Shown here piece after piece: positions 52,498 through 61,761 of a DNA stretch of 64,000 nt. The DNA comes from Massilia norwichensis (GTDB taxonomy: Bacteria; Pseudomonadota; Gammaproteobacteria; Burkholderiales; Burkholderiaceae_D): assembly GCF_024753245.1 (NCBI RefSeq), contig NZ_JANUGX010000025.1:1-64000 (forward strand), written 5' to 3'. Positions within the stretch are counted from its first letter, which is position 1. Every line of letters starts with the position of its first letter. A program made the position numbers and the translations under genes. The notes below the pieces were generated by a model. The model saw nothing but the letters and a program-made list of their open reading frames with translations. It made no database searches and was not told the origin of the DNA.

Positions 52498-55353
52498 ATG
52501 ATGCAACAATACGAAGCCAACTCGTACCTGTTCGGCGGAAATGCGCCGTATGTGGAAGAGTTGTATGAAGCCTACCTGAACAATCCGGGTTCGGTCCCGG
52601 ACAACTGGCGCGCCTATTTCGACGCGATGCAGCACATGCCGGCAGTCGACGGCAGCGCCAAGCCCGACGTCGCACACGCCTCCGTGATCGCCTCCTTCGC
52701 CGAACGCGCCAAGCAGGGTCCGATCCGCACCGTGATGGCCTCGCCGGACGCTGAACTCGGCCGCAAGCGCGTCGCCGTCACCCAGCTGATCGCCGCCTAC
52801 CGCTACCTCGGCTCGCGCTGGGCCAACCTGGACCCGCTGCAGCGCCAGGAACGCCCGCCGATCCCGGAACTGGATCCGGCCTTCTACGGTTTCAGCGAAG
52901 CCGACCTCGATACCAAATTCAATATCAGCAACACCTATTTCGGCCAGGAAACCGCATCGCTGCGCGACCTGCTGAACATGTTGCGCGACACCTACTGCCG
53001 CTCGATCGGCGCTGAGTTCATGTACGTCAGCGACCCGACCGAGAAGCGCTGGTTGCAGGAGAAGCTCGAGTCGATCCGTTCGACCCCGGCCTTCACCGCC
53101 GAAAAGAAAAAGCACATCCTCGAGCGCCTGACCGCGGCCGAAGGCCTGGAGCGCTACCTCCACACCAAGTACGTCGGCGCCAAGCGCTTCTCGCTGGAAG
53201 GCGGCGAGTCCTTCATCGCCTCGATGGACGAAGTGATCCAGCGCGCCGGTGAGCAGGGCGTCCAGGAAATCGTGATCGGCATGGCCCACCGCGGCCGCCT
53301 GAACGTCCTGGTCAACACCCTGGGCAAGGCACCGTCCGAGCTGTTCGAAGAATTCGAAGGCAAGCACGCCGACGACCTGCCGGCAGGCGACGTCAAATAC
53401 CACCAGGGCTTCTCGAGCGACATCTCGACCCCGGGCGGTCCGGTTCACCTGTCGCTGGCGTTCAACCCGTCGCACCTGGAAATCGTCAACCCGGTCGTGG
53501 AAGGCTCGGTCAAGGCCCGCATGGAACGCCGCGGCGACCGCAAGGGCAAGGAAGTGCTGCCGATCCTGGTGCACGGCGACGCCGCATTCGCCGGCCAGGG
53601 CGTGGTCATGGAAACCCTGAACCTGGCCCAGACCCGCGGCTACGGCACCGGCGGTACCGTCCACATCGTCATCAACAACCAGATCGGTTTCACCACCTCG
53701 GACCCGCGCGACGCCCGTTCGACCATCTATTGCACCGACGTGGTCAAGATGATCGAAGCACCGGTGCTGCACGTGAACGCCGACGATCCGGAAGCCGTCG
53801 TGCTGGCCACGCAGATCGCGATGGACTACCGCACCGAGTTCCACAAGGACGTCGTGGTCGACATCGTCTGCTACCGCAAGCTGGGCCACAACGAGCAGGA
53901 CACCCCGGCGCTGACCCAGCCGCTGATGTACAAGAAGATCGCCAAGCACCCGGGCACCCGCAAGATGTACGCGGACAAGCTGGCTGCGCAGGGCACCATC
54001 GCTGCCGAAGGCGGCGACCAGATGGTGGCCGAATACCGCGCCGCGATGGACGCCGGCAAGCACACCATCGATCCGGTGCTGACCGACTTCAAGAACAAGT
54101 ACGCCGTCGACTGGGCGCCGTTCCTGAACAAGAAGTGGACCGACGCCGCCGACACCGCCGTGCCGCTGACCGAGCTGAAACGCCTGGCCCAGCGCATCAC
54201 CACCGTGCCGGAAAACTTCAAGCTGCACTCGCTGGTCGAGAAGGTGCTGGGCGACCGCGCCAAGATGGGCCAGGGCGAGATGAACCTGGACTGGGGCATG
54301 GGCGAACACCTGGCCTACGCCTCGCTGCTGTCCTCGGGCTACGCGGTCCGCCTGTCGGGCCAGGACGCCGGCCGCGGCACCTTCGTGCACCGTCACGCCG
54401 TGCTGCACGACCAGAACCGCGAGCGCTGGGACCAGGGTATCTACCTGCCGCTGGCGAACGTCTCGGACAACCAGGCCAACTTCACCGTCATCGACTCCGT
54501 GCTGTCGGAAGAAGCGGTGCTCGGCTTCGAATACGGTTACTCGACCGCCGAGCCGAACACGCTGACCATCTGGGAAGGCCAGTTCGGCGACTTCGTCAAC
54601 GGCGCGCAGGTCGTGATCGACCAGTTCATCGCTTCGGGCGAAGTGAAGTGGGGCCGCGCCTCGGGCCTGGTGCTGATGTTGCCGCACGGCTACGAAGGCC
54701 AGGGTCCGGAGCACTCGTCGGCACGTATCGAGCGCTTCCTGCAGCTGTGCGCAGACCACAACATGCAAGTCGTGCAGCCGACCACCGCTGCGCAGATCTT
54801 CCACCTGCTGCGCCGCCAGATGGTGCGCCAGTTCCGCAAGCCGCTGGTCATCTTCACGCCGAAGTCGCTGCTGCGTAACAAGGACGCCGGCTCGCCGCTG
54901 ACCGACCTGGCCAAGGGCGGCTTCCAGACCGTCATCGGCGAACTGGACGAGAAGATCGACGCCAACAAGGTCAAGCGCGTGCAGGTCTGCTCGGGCAAGG
55001 TCTACTACGACCTGGTCAACACCCGCAAGACCCGCAACGCGAACGACACGGCCATCATCCGTCTCGAGCAGCTGTATCCGTTCCCGCACAAGGCTTTCGT
55101 CGCCGAACTGAAGAAGTTCCCGAACGCGACCGAAGTGGTGTGGGTCCAGGACGAGCCGCAGAACCAGGGTCCGTGGTTCCAGATCCAGCACAACATCTTC
55201 GAAAGCATGGAAGCGGGCCAGCGCCTGTCGTACGCCGGCCGTCCTGCTTCGGCGTCCCCGGCCGTCGGCTATGCCGACAAGCACGTGGCGCAGCAGAAGG
55301 AACTGCTGGAAACCGCGTTCTCGAAGTTGAAGGGGTTCATCCTCACCAAGTGA
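52498..55353 (+). CDS. odhA: 2-oxoglutarate dehydrogenase E1 component
   Basis: A 951-residue thiamine-diphosphate enzyme decarboxylating 2-oxoglutarate. The N-terminal YLFGGNAPYVEELYEAYLNN peptide, GMAHRGRLNVLVN, the GDAAFAGQG diphosphate region, and the C-terminal EQLYPFPHK are family-typical. AAAGGTGAG precedes the ATG at 52498; a second ATG follows at 52501. First gene of the odh operon; the 239 bases before it, after the Fur box, must hold its promoter. Confidence 0.97.
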   Translation: MMQQYEANSYLFGGNAPYVEELYEAYLNNPGSVPDNWRAYFDAMQHMPAVDGSAKPDVAHASVIASFAERAKQGPIRTVMASPDAELGRKRVAVTQLIAAYRYLGSRWANLDPLQRQERPPIPELDPAFYGFSEADLDTKFNISNTYFGQETASLRDLLNMLRDTYCRSIGAEFMYVSDPTEKRWLQEKLESIRSTPAFTAEKKKHILERLTAAEGLERYLHTKYVGAKRFSLEGGESFIASMDEVIQRAGEQGVQEIVIGMAHRGRLNVLVNTLGKAPSELFEEFEGKHADDLPAGDVKYHQGFSSDISTPGGPVHLSLAFNPSHLEIVNPVVEGSVKARMERRGDRKGKEVLPILVHGDAAFAGQGVVMETLNLAQTRGYGTGGTVHIVINNQIGFTTSDPRDARSTIYCTDVVKMIEAPVLHVNADDPEAVVLATQIAMDYRTEFHKDVVVDIVCYRKLGHNEQDTPALTQPLMYKKIAKHPGTRKMYADKLAAQGTIAAEGGDQMVAEYRAAMDAGKHTIDPVLTDFKNKYAVDWAPFLNKKWTDAADTAVPLTELKRLAQRITTVPENFKLHSLVEKVLGDRAKMGQGEMNLDWGMGEHLAYASLLSSGYAVRLSGQDAGRGTFVHRHAVLHDQNRERWDQGIYLPLANVSDNQANFTVIDSVLSEEAVLGFEYGYSTAEPNTLTIWEGQFGDFVNGAQVVIDQFIASGEVKWGRASGLVLMLPHGYEGQGPEHSSARIERFLQLCADHNMQVVQPTTAAQIFHLLRRQMVRQFRKPLVIFTPKSLLRNKDAGSPLTDLAKGGFQTVIGELDEKIDANKVKRVQVCSGKVYYDLVNTRKTRNANDTAIIRLEQLYPFPHKAFVAELKKFPNATEVVWVQDEPQNQGPWFQIQHNIFESMEAGQRLSYAGRPASASPAVGYADKHVAQQKELLETAFSKLKGFILTK

Positions 55354-55421
55354 GGATGAGGGGCGCCGCACGCTCGCGCGTGCCGCTTCTGACCAAGTAA
55401 ATAGTAAATTGGCCCAAGAGC

Positions 55422-55450
55422 GCCCCGCGTTGTCATAAACGCCGCGGGGC
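55422..55450 (+). other. stem-loop between odhA and odhB
   Basis: GCCCCGCG at 55422-55429 pairs with CGCGGGGC at 55443-55450 over a 13-base loop, followed by only TTTGG. A weak terminator or transcript stabiliser that could set the odhA:odhB ratio. Confidence 0.5.
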
Positions 55451-55478
55451 TTTGGCAAAAAATATACGGAGTTTTTAA

Positions 55479-56747
55479 ATGGCACAAATCGAAGTCAAGG
55501 TCCCCCAACTGTCGGAATCGGTTGCTGAAGCGACCCTGCTGTCCTGGCATAAGAAAGTCGGCGAAGCCGTTTCGCGCGACGAGAACATGATCGACATCGA
55601 GACCGACAAGGTGGTCCTGGAACTGCCGGCACCGAGCGCCGGCGTGATCGTGCAGCTGATCAAGGCAGACGGCGCCACCGTCGTCTCCGGCGAAACCATC
55701 GCGATCATCGATACCGAAGCATCGGCGCAGACCAGCCCGATCGCCATCACTTCCGCACCGGTCGCCAACGCCCCGGCCGCCGCCGCAGCGCCGCAGGCTT
55801 CCGCCTCGACCGGCAGCAAGGGCGACGTCGCCATGCCGGCCGCCGCCAAGATCCTGGCCGACAACAACCTGACCACCGCCGACGCCACCGGCTCCGGCCG
55901 TGACGGCCGCGTGACCAAGGGCGACGCCCTGGCCGCCGTCGCCAACAAGGGCGCCGTCGCACCGGCCGCCCCGGCACCGCTGCAGCAGCAAGCCGCCAAG
56001 CCGGCCCTGCAGCAAGTCGCCGCACCGGCCCCGGCCAACCTGGGCGACCGTCCGGAAGAGCGCGTGCCGATGAGCCGCCTGCGCGCCCGTATCGCCGAGC
56101 GCCTGCTGCAGTCGCAGTCGACCAACGCCATCCTGACCACCTTCAACGAAGTCAACATGGCTCCGGTCATGGAACTGCGCGCCAAGTACAAGGACAAGTT
56201 CGAGAAGGAACACGGCGTCAAGCTGGGCTTCATGTCCTTCTTCGTCAAGGCCGCCGTGGCAGCCCTGAAGAAGTACCCGATCCTGAACGCTTCGGTCGAC
56301 GGCAACGACATCATCTATCACGGCTACTTCGACATCGGTATCGCTGTCGGTTCGCCGCGTGGCCTGGTGGTGCCGATCCTGCGCAACGCCGACCAGATGA
56401 CGATCGCCGAAATCGAGAAGAAGATCGGTGAATTCGGTGCCAAGGCCAAGGAAGGCAAGCTGACCCTGGAAGACCTGACCGGCGGTACCTTCTCGATCTC
56501 GAACGGCGGTACCTTCGGCTCGATGCTGTCGACCCCGATCATCAACCCGCCGCAGTCGGCCATCCTGGGCGTGCACGCGACCAAGGACCGCGCCGTCGTC
56601 GAAAACGGCCAGATCGTGATCCGTCCGATGAACTACCTGGCGATGTCCTACGACCACCGCATCATCGACGGCCGCGAAGCCGTGCTGGGCCTGGTCGCCA
56701 TGAAGGACGCGCTGGAAGATCCGGCACGCCTGCTGCTGGACCTGTAA
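55479..56747 (+). CDS. odhB: 2-oxoglutarate dehydrogenase E2 (dihydrolipoamide succinyltransferase)
   Basis: A 422-residue E2 core. An N-terminal lipoyl domain carries the lysine in IETDKVVLELPAP; an Ala/Pro linker leads to the E3-binding segment (AAKILADNNLTTADATGSGR) and, after a second linker, the catalytic domain with the active-site SYDHRIIDG. It transfers the succinyl group to CoA in the 2-oxoglutarate dehydrogenase complex. It follows odhA by 125 bases that contain a stem-loop. Confidence 0.97.
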   Translation: MAQIEVKVPQLSESVAEATLLSWHKKVGEAVSRDENMIDIETDKVVLELPAPSAGVIVQLIKADGATVVSGETIAIIDTEASAQTSPIAITSAPVANAPAAAAAPQASASTGSKGDVAMPAAAKILADNNLTTADATGSGRDGRVTKGDALAAVANKGAVAPAAPAPLQQQAAKPALQQVAAPAPANLGDRPEERVPMSRLRARIAERLLQSQSTNAILTTFNEVNMAPVMELRAKYKDKFEKEHGVKLGFMSFFVKAAVAALKKYPILNASVDGNDIIYHGYFDIGIAVGSPRGLVVPILRNADQMTIAEIEKKIGEFGAKAKEGKLTLEDLTGGTFSISNGGTFGSMLSTPIINPPQSAILGVHATKDRAVVENGQIVIRPMNYLAMSYDHRIIDGREAVLGLVAMKDALEDPARLLLDL

Positions 56748-56813
56748 TTCACGGCCACCGGGTTGCGGCCCGGTGCGTTCGCTGATTCGTTCGTTTGATG
56801 AAGGGGAGTCACC

Positions 56814-57152
56814 ATGATTGCCGATGAACTCAAGCGTTTGCACGAACTGCACCAGGCCGGCGCCCTGACCGACGCCGAATTCGAACAGGCCAAGGCGAAG
56901 ATCCTGTCCTCCTCGAACGTGAACCTGAACAAGGGCGCGTCGACGGCATCCGGCGGGAGCTTCGCGTCCGAACTCAACAGCCTGCGCCGCTCGCGCAGCG
57001 ACCGCTGGATCAGCGGCGTCTGCGGCGGCCTGGCCAAGGTCTCGGACGTCGATGCGTGGGTGTGGCGGCTGGTATTTGCCGCCTTCACCCTCACCTTCGG
57101 ATTCGGGGCGGTGATTTACCTGCTGCTGTGGATCTTCGTACCGGAAGAATAA
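56814..57152 (+). CDS. SHOCT-PspC domain membrane protein
   Basis: A 112-residue protein: an N-terminal SHOCT-like helical pair (LKRLHELHQAGALTDAEFEQ, KAKIL) and a C-terminal PspC domain with the signature WISGVCGGLAK and the membrane helix FGAVIYLLLWIFVP. PspC proteins take part in envelope stress. It is inserted between odhB and lpdA, an uncommon place, with AAGGGGAG before the ATG. Confidence 0.88.
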   Translation: MIADELKRLHELHQAGALTDAEFEQAKAKILSSSNVNLNKGASTASGGSFASELNSLRRSRSDRWISGVCGGLAKVSDVDAWVWRLVFAAFTLTFGFGAVIYLLLWIFVPEE

Positions 57153-57180
57153 TTTAACAGTCGTACCCGCGAAATTTTTG

Positions 57181-57262
57181 CCGTCATTCCCGCGAAAGCG
57201 GGAATCCATACGCCGCGTGATCAGTGGCTCAGCATGGATCCCCGCTTTCGCGGGGATGACGG
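57181..57262. repeat. REPIN-like paired inverted repeat, family A copy 2
   Basis: Left arm at 57181-57210 (TCATTCCCGCGAAAGCGGGA) is the same as at 3369; right arm at 57233-57262 reads ATGGATCCCCGCTTTCGCGG and on, with about 22 bases between. It fills the gap before lpdA, 28 bases from its ATG, inside the odh gene run. Confidence 0.82.
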
Positions 57263-57290
57263 GCAGAGGGGTACGAATAAGGAATCAATA

Positions 57291-58721
57291 ATGAGCGAAA
57301 AACAATTTGACGTCGTCGTGATCGGCGGCGGCCCCGGCGGCTATGTGGCTGCCATCCGCGCTGCCCAGCTGGGCTTCAAGGTTGCCTGCATCGACGAGGC
57401 AAAGAACGCCAAGGGCGGCCCGGCCCTGGGCGGCACCTGCACCAACGTCGGCTGCATCCCGTCGAAGGCGCTGCTGCAATCGTCGGAACACTTCGAGCAC
57501 GCCGGCCACGCTTTCAAGGAGCACGGCATCAACGTGCAGGGCCTGGAGCTGGATCTGGCCCAGATGCTGAAGCGTAAGGATGGCGTGGTCAAGGCCAACA
57601 ACGACGGCATCGTCTACCTGTTCAAGAAGAACAAGGTCACCTTCTTCCACGGCCGCGGCACCCTGGCCGGCAAGGCTGGCGAAGGCTTCACCGTCAACGT
57701 CACCGGCGCCGCCAACGAGACCATCACCGCCAAGAACGTGATCGTCGCCACCGGCTCGAACCCGCGCGAACTGCCGAACGCACCGTTCGACGAGAAGATC
57801 GTCCTGTCGAACACCGGCGCACTGGCCATCGATGCCGTCCCGGGCTCCCTGGGCGTGATCGGCGCCGGCGTCATCGGCCTGGAAATGGGTTCGGTGTGGC
57901 GTCGCCTGGGCGCCAAGGTCACCGTGCTGGAAGGCCTGCCGGCCTTCCTGGGCGCGGTCGACCAGCAGATCGCCAAGGAAGCGCAGAAGGCCTTCGTCAA
58001 GCAGGGTCTGGACATCCACCTGGGCGTTAAGATCGGTAACATCACCAAGGGCGACAACAACGTCACCGTGGAATACGCCGATGCCAGCGGCGCGGCGCAG
58101 ACCGCGACCTTCGATCGCCTGATCGTCTCGATCGGCCGCGTGCCGAACACCATCGGCCTGGGCTTCGAGTCGGTCGGCCTGCAGCTCGACGAGCGCGGCT
58201 TCATCGCCGTCGACGACGAGTGCCGCACCGGCGTGCCGGGCATCTGGGCAGTCGGCGACGTCGTGCGCGGCCCGATGCTGGCGCACAAGGCGGAAGAAGA
58301 GGGCGTCGCAGTTGCCGAGCGCATCGCCGGCCAGCACGGCCACGTCAACTTCAACACGATTCCGTGGGTGATCTACACCTCGCCGGAAATCGCCTGGGTT
58401 GGCCGCACCGAAGAGCAGCTCAAGAAGGACGGCGTCGCCTACAAGGCCGGCACCTTCCCGTTCATGGCCAACGGCCGTGCGCGCGCGCTGGGCGACACCA
58501 CCGGTATGGTGAAGGTGATCGCCGACGCCGCCACCGACGAGATCCTGGGCGTGCACATCGTGGGCCCGGTCGCTTCCGAGCTGATCTCGGAAGCCGTGGT
58601 GGCGATGGAGTTCAAGGCTTCGGCTGAAGACATCGCACGCATCTGCCACGCTCACCCGACCCTGTCGGAAGCCACCAAGGAAGCCGCGCTCGCCGTCGAC
58701 AAGCGTTCGCTGAACTTCTAA
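57291..58721 (+). CDS. lpdA: dihydrolipoyl dehydrogenase (E3)
   Basis: A 476-residue flavoprotein that reoxidises dihydrolipoamide of the odhAB complex. FAD-binding GGGPGGYVAAIRAAQLG, redox disulfide GGTCTNVGCIPSK, NAD-binding GAGVIGLEMGSV and the catalytic HAHPTLSEA are all present. ATG at 57291 follows AAGGAATC. The REPIN-like element and the PspC gene separate it from odhB, but all run in the same direction. Confidence 0.96.
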   Translation: MSEKQFDVVVIGGGPGGYVAAIRAAQLGFKVACIDEAKNAKGGPALGGTCTNVGCIPSKALLQSSEHFEHAGHAFKEHGINVQGLELDLAQMLKRKDGVVKANNDGIVYLFKKNKVTFFHGRGTLAGKAGEGFTVNVTGAANETITAKNVIVATGSNPRELPNAPFDEKIVLSNTGALAIDAVPGSLGVIGAGVIGLEMGSVWRRLGAKVTVLEGLPAFLGAVDQQIAKEAQKAFVKQGLDIHLGVKIGNITKGDNNVTVEYADASGAAQTATFDRLIVSIGRVPNTIGLGFESVGLQLDERGFIAVDDECRTGVPGIWAVGDVVRGPMLAHKAEEEGVAVAERIAGQHGHVNFNTIPWVIYTSPEIAWVGRTEEQLKKDGVAYKAGTFPFMANGRARALGDTTGMVKVIADAATDEILGVHIVGPVASELISEAVVAMEFKASAEDIARICHAHPTLSEATKEAALAVDKRSLNF

Positions 58722-58750
58722 ATATGTATGGCCGGGCGATATGCCCGGCG

Positions 58751-58826
58751 CAGGGTGGGCACCCCGTGCTCACGTGTGACGTTCGCAAATCGCATGCGTC
58801 CGCGTGGGCACGGGGTGCCCACCCTG
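58751..58826. repeat. family B paired inverted repeat, separated arms
   Basis: CAGGGTGGGCACCCCGTGCT (58751 onward, to 58774) and its reverse complement at 58803-58826 (one mismatch in 24) are separated by 28 bases. It lies between lpdA and zapE, ending 22 bases before the zapE ATG. Shares the GGGCACGG-type core with the hairpin at 22551. Confidence 0.8.
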
Positions 58827-58848
58827 CATTTATCCGAGCAGTCCTCTC

Positions 58849-59946
58849 ATGAACGTTCAAGAGTATTATCAGCACGCCCTCAACGAGCGCGGTTTCAAGT
58901 CCGACGCGGCCCAGCAGCGCGCGGTAGACCGCCTGCAGCAGGCGTACGACGACTGGGTCCATTACAAGGCCCAGCGGTCGTCCGCTTTCAAGCGCCTGAT
59001 CAACCGTCCCGATGTCCCGCGCGGCGTCTACATGTGGGGCGGGGTGGGGCGCGGCAAGTCCTTCCTGATGGACAGCTTCTATTCGGTGGTGCCGGTGGTG
59101 CGCAAGACGCGCCTGCACTTTCACGAATTCATGCGCGCCGTGCACCGCCAGCTCGACGAGCTGAAGGGCATGGAAGACCCGCTGATCGAAGTCGCCAAGC
59201 GCATCGCCAAAAAGTACCGCCTGATCTGTTTCGACGAATTCCACGTCAACGACGTCGCCGACGCGATGATCATGTACAACCTGCTCACGGCCCTGTTCGA
59301 CAACGGCGTCTCCTTCGTGATGACCTCGAACTACGATCCGGACAAGCTGTACCCGGACGGCCTGCACCGCGACCGCATGCTGCCGACCATCGCGCTGCTG
59401 AAGGACAGGCTGGACGTGATGAACGTCGACGCCGGCATCGACTACCGCCACCGCGCGCTGGAGCAGGTGCAGGCCTATTACACGCCGCTCAACGCCGCCA
59501 GCGACAAGATGCTGCGCGACACCTGGGCCAAGGTCGCCGATACCGCCGACGAGAATCCGGTGGTGCGCATCGAACAGCGCGAGATCCGCGCGCTGCGCCA
59601 TGCCGGCGGCGCGATCTGGTTCGACTTCGCGACCCTGTGCGGCGGCCCACGCTCGCAGAACGACTACCTCGAACTGTCGAGCCGCTTCCACACCGTGATC
59701 CTGTCCGGCGTGCCGCGCATGTCGGCGGCGATGTCGTCCGAGGCGCGCCGCTTCACCTGGCTGATCGACGTGTTCTACGACCACAAGGTCAAGCTGATCA
59801 TGTCGGCCGAGGTCGCGCCCGAGCAGCTGTACACGGAAGGCGCGATGTCGAACGAGTTCCACCGCACCGTGTCGCGTATCATTGAGATGCAATCGCGCGA
59901 GTACATGCTGGCCGAGCGCCGCGGCGCCGCCGACGCGCTTGCGTGA
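58849..59946 (+). CDS. zapE: cell division ATPase ZapE
   Basis: A 365-residue AFG1-like AAA-type ATPase. Walker A is GGVGRGKSFLMD, Walker B LICFDEFHVND, sensor region FVMTSNYDPDKLYPDGLHR. ZapE binds FtsZ and supports constriction under some stress conditions. ATG at 58849 is used; upstream in-frame codons run through the repeat. It lies 128 bases after lpdA, in the usual betaproteobacterial neighbourhood. Confidence 0.95.
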   Translation: MNVQEYYQHALNERGFKSDAAQQRAVDRLQQAYDDWVHYKAQRSSAFKRLINRPDVPRGVYMWGGVGRGKSFLMDSFYSVVPVVRKTRLHFHEFMRAVHRQLDELKGMEDPLIEVAKRIAKKYRLICFDEFHVNDVADAMIMYNLLTALFDNGVSFVMTSNYDPDKLYPDGLHRDRMLPTIALLKDRLDVMNVDAGIDYRHRALEQVQAYYTPLNAASDKMLRDTWAKVADTADENPVVRIEQREIRALRHAGGAIWFDFATLCGGPRSQNDYLELSSRFHTVILSGVPRMSAAMSSEARRFTWLIDVFYDHKVKLIMSAEVAPEQLYTEGAMSNEFHRTVSRIIEMQSREYMLAERRGAADALA

Positions 59947-59974
59947 ACCCATCGCAAAGGACAAGAACAAGACG

Positions 59975-60670
59975 ATGAAGACCGATATGACGATCCACCG
60001 TGCGATCCCGGCCACGCTGCTGGGCACGCTTTTGAGCGCGCTGCTGGCCGCCTGCGGCAGCACCGGCCCGGCGCCGCGCGAAGTGCCGCCGCCGCCCGTG
60101 ACTTCCGTGGCCCAGGCCGACCAGCAACTGGCCGCGGTGGCGCGCGAGCGTGCCGGCATCGAAGCCCGCTTCGCCGAGCGCGAGCGCGTGTGCTACACCA
60201 AGTTCTTCGTCACCAACTGCCTCGACGAAGCCAAGGAGCAGCGCCGCAGCGCCCTGTCGGCGCAGCGCGCGATCGAGATCCAGGCCGAGCGCTTCAAGCG
60301 CCAGGCCGTGGTCGACGAGCGCGACCGCAAGCTGGCCGAGGCGGATAAAAAATACCGTGAAGAAGAGGCGCGCCTGGCGGCCCAGCCTTCGGCGCCGCCG
60401 CGCACGGTCCAGGACCTGCCGCCGCCGCGGGCAGCCGTCGCGCCGCAACGCGTTGCCGAACGCGATGCGCGCCTGAAGGAAGCCCAGGCCAAGGAAGCCG
60501 CCGAAGCGCCGCAGCGCGCGAAGAACGTGCGCGACTACGAGCGCCGCAAGGCCGAATCGGAAGAGCGCCAGCGCGAGGTGGCACGCAAGAAGGCCGAGCG
60601 TGCCGCGAAGGCGGCCAAGAAAGCCGAAGAAGAAAAGGCGGCCAAGGCGGCGGCCAAGCCGGCCCAGTAA
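59975..60670 (+). CDS. hypothetical lipoprotein with coiled-coil tail
   Basis: A 231-residue predicted lipoprotein: lipobox LLAACGS (Cys about residue 27), a Pro-rich patch (EVPPPPVTS), two cysteines in RVCYTKFFVTNCLDEAKE, then a long charged helix of Arg/Glu/Ala (residues about 90-230), ending in Lys/Ala-rich repeats such as AAKAAKKAEEEKAAKAAAK. Likely anchored in the outer or inner membrane with an extended coiled coil. Function unknown. It follows zapE by 28 bases. Confidence 0.78.
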   Translation: MKTDMTIHRAIPATLLGTLLSALLAACGSTGPAPREVPPPPVTSVAQADQQLAAVARERAGIEARFAERERVCYTKFFVTNCLDEAKEQRRSALSAQRAIEIQAERFKRQAVVDERDRKLAEADKKYREEEARLAAQPSAPPRTVQDLPPPRAAVAPQRVAERDARLKEAQAKEAAEAPQRAKNVRDYERRKAESEERQREVARKKAERAAKAAKKAEEEKAAKAAAKPAQ

Positions 60671-60715
60671 CCCGGATCCGGCCGTCGTGCCGGCACCCGG
60701 CGGCGCCTGCCACGC

Positions 60716-61678
60716 TCACGAGCCGTAGCCGCTGGCCTCCAGGATCGCGTTCGGGTCCTTCAATTCGATCAGGTCGCGGATGGCGGCATGCTTGTCTCTG
60801 GCGCGCGCCACATACGCTTCGGCGATGCGCATGCCGATCCAGTAGCCGGCCTCGTACGGCCAGCCCTCGGGCGCCGAGCCGTAATTCGAGAGCCAGCGCT
60901 GGTAGTGCGGGCTGGCGCCCGGCTTATTGAGGCTCTTGCTGTCCGCCTTCAATGCCTGGCGGTCGCGCTGGAATTCCTGCCAAAGCCAGGCTTCGCGCTC
61001 CCTGGCCCAGGCATCGCGGCGCGCGTCGGGGGTCTGGCCGGTGACGAGGCTCGCAAGATAATCGGCAACGCCCTCGCGCAAGGATTGATCCAGCAAGGGA
61101 TCCAGCCGCCCCTGCGGGCTCGACTCGCGCTGCCAGGTGTGGACGGTTTCATGCGCAAAGAAATCGCGCATGGTGGCGCGGAACTTGTCGGGCGTGGCGC
61201 CCATCTGGCAGACGACTTCCAGACCGATCACCTGCGCCTCGCTATTCGCGGTGCCGCCCGAATTGCTGGCGCCGAACACGACGTGGATGGCGGGCAGTGG
61301 GCGTTCCGGCACAAGGCCGGCAAAGGCCAGGTAGATCGCCCGCAGGTCGCTGCGCAGCGCGGGCAGTTGCGGCAGGCACTCGCGGATGGCTTGGCGGTAG
61401 TTGTCCTGCCTGGCGGCCACCACCCGCGCCAGGTTCGCGGCATCGACGATCCGGTTCGGGGTGAAGATCCTGACGCCCCGTCCGGCGCCGTCGAGGTAGC
61501 CGCGCTGCAGGACTTCGGCCGTGGGCAGGGCGCCATCCTTCATCAGGCCGGCGAAACGCTGCGCATCGACGATGTCGATGTCCGCGGTCAGCGGATCGAC
61601 ACCGGCGGCGGCCGTCGTGGCTGCGGTGAGTGGGGTCGCAATGGCGGCGAAGGCGAGGAGGGCGGCAAGCTTTTTCAC
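60716..61678 (-). CDS. exported metalloprotease-like protein (DUF2268/GldB-like)
   Basis: A 320-residue exported protein: signal peptide about 1-20 (ATPLTAAT), the zinc motif HETVH in FFAHETVHTWQ, and a downstream glutamate in LREGVADYLASLVTG, the HExxH...E order of gluzincin-type peptidases related to DUF2268/GldB. Substrate unknown. Converges with the lipoprotein gene; its ATG is 83 bases from the stop of the PP2C gene, so the two read in the same direction. Confidence 0.8.
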   Translation of the reverse strand: MKKLAALLAFAAIATPLTAATTAAAGVDPLTADIDIVDAQRFAGLMKDGALPTAEVLQRGYLDGAGRGVRIFTPNRIVDAANLARVVAARQDNYRQAIRECLPQLPALRSDLRAIYLAFAGLVPERPLPAIHVVFGASNSGGTANSEAQVIGLEVVCQMGATPDKFRATMRDFFAHETVHTWQRESSPQGRLDPLLDQSLREGVADYLASLVTGQTPDARRDAWAREREAWLWQEFQRDRQALKADSKSLNKPGASPHYQRWLSNYGSAPEGWPYEAGYWIGMRIAEAYVARARDKHAAIRDLIELKDPNAILEASGYGS

Positions 61679-61761
61679 TGGCGTTATCGTTGCGTTCAGA
61701 ATCGTTCACGATAGCATGTTGATACTATCGGGAAATTCACGCATTTCCACGCCCGAAACCT

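Noticed and set aside
52420..55485. 1021-codon open frame opposite odhA
   Set aside because: Shadow of odhA, with biased composition and no ribosome site or motif.
56756..56775. Hairpin after odhB as a terminator
   Set aside because: CACCGGG-TTGCGG-CCCGGTG lacks a T run and the PspC gene follows closely in the same direction.
58731..58749. Terminator after lpdA (GCCGGGC-GATAT-GCCCGGC)
   Set aside because: The stem is good but no T run follows, and the repeat arm starts at once.
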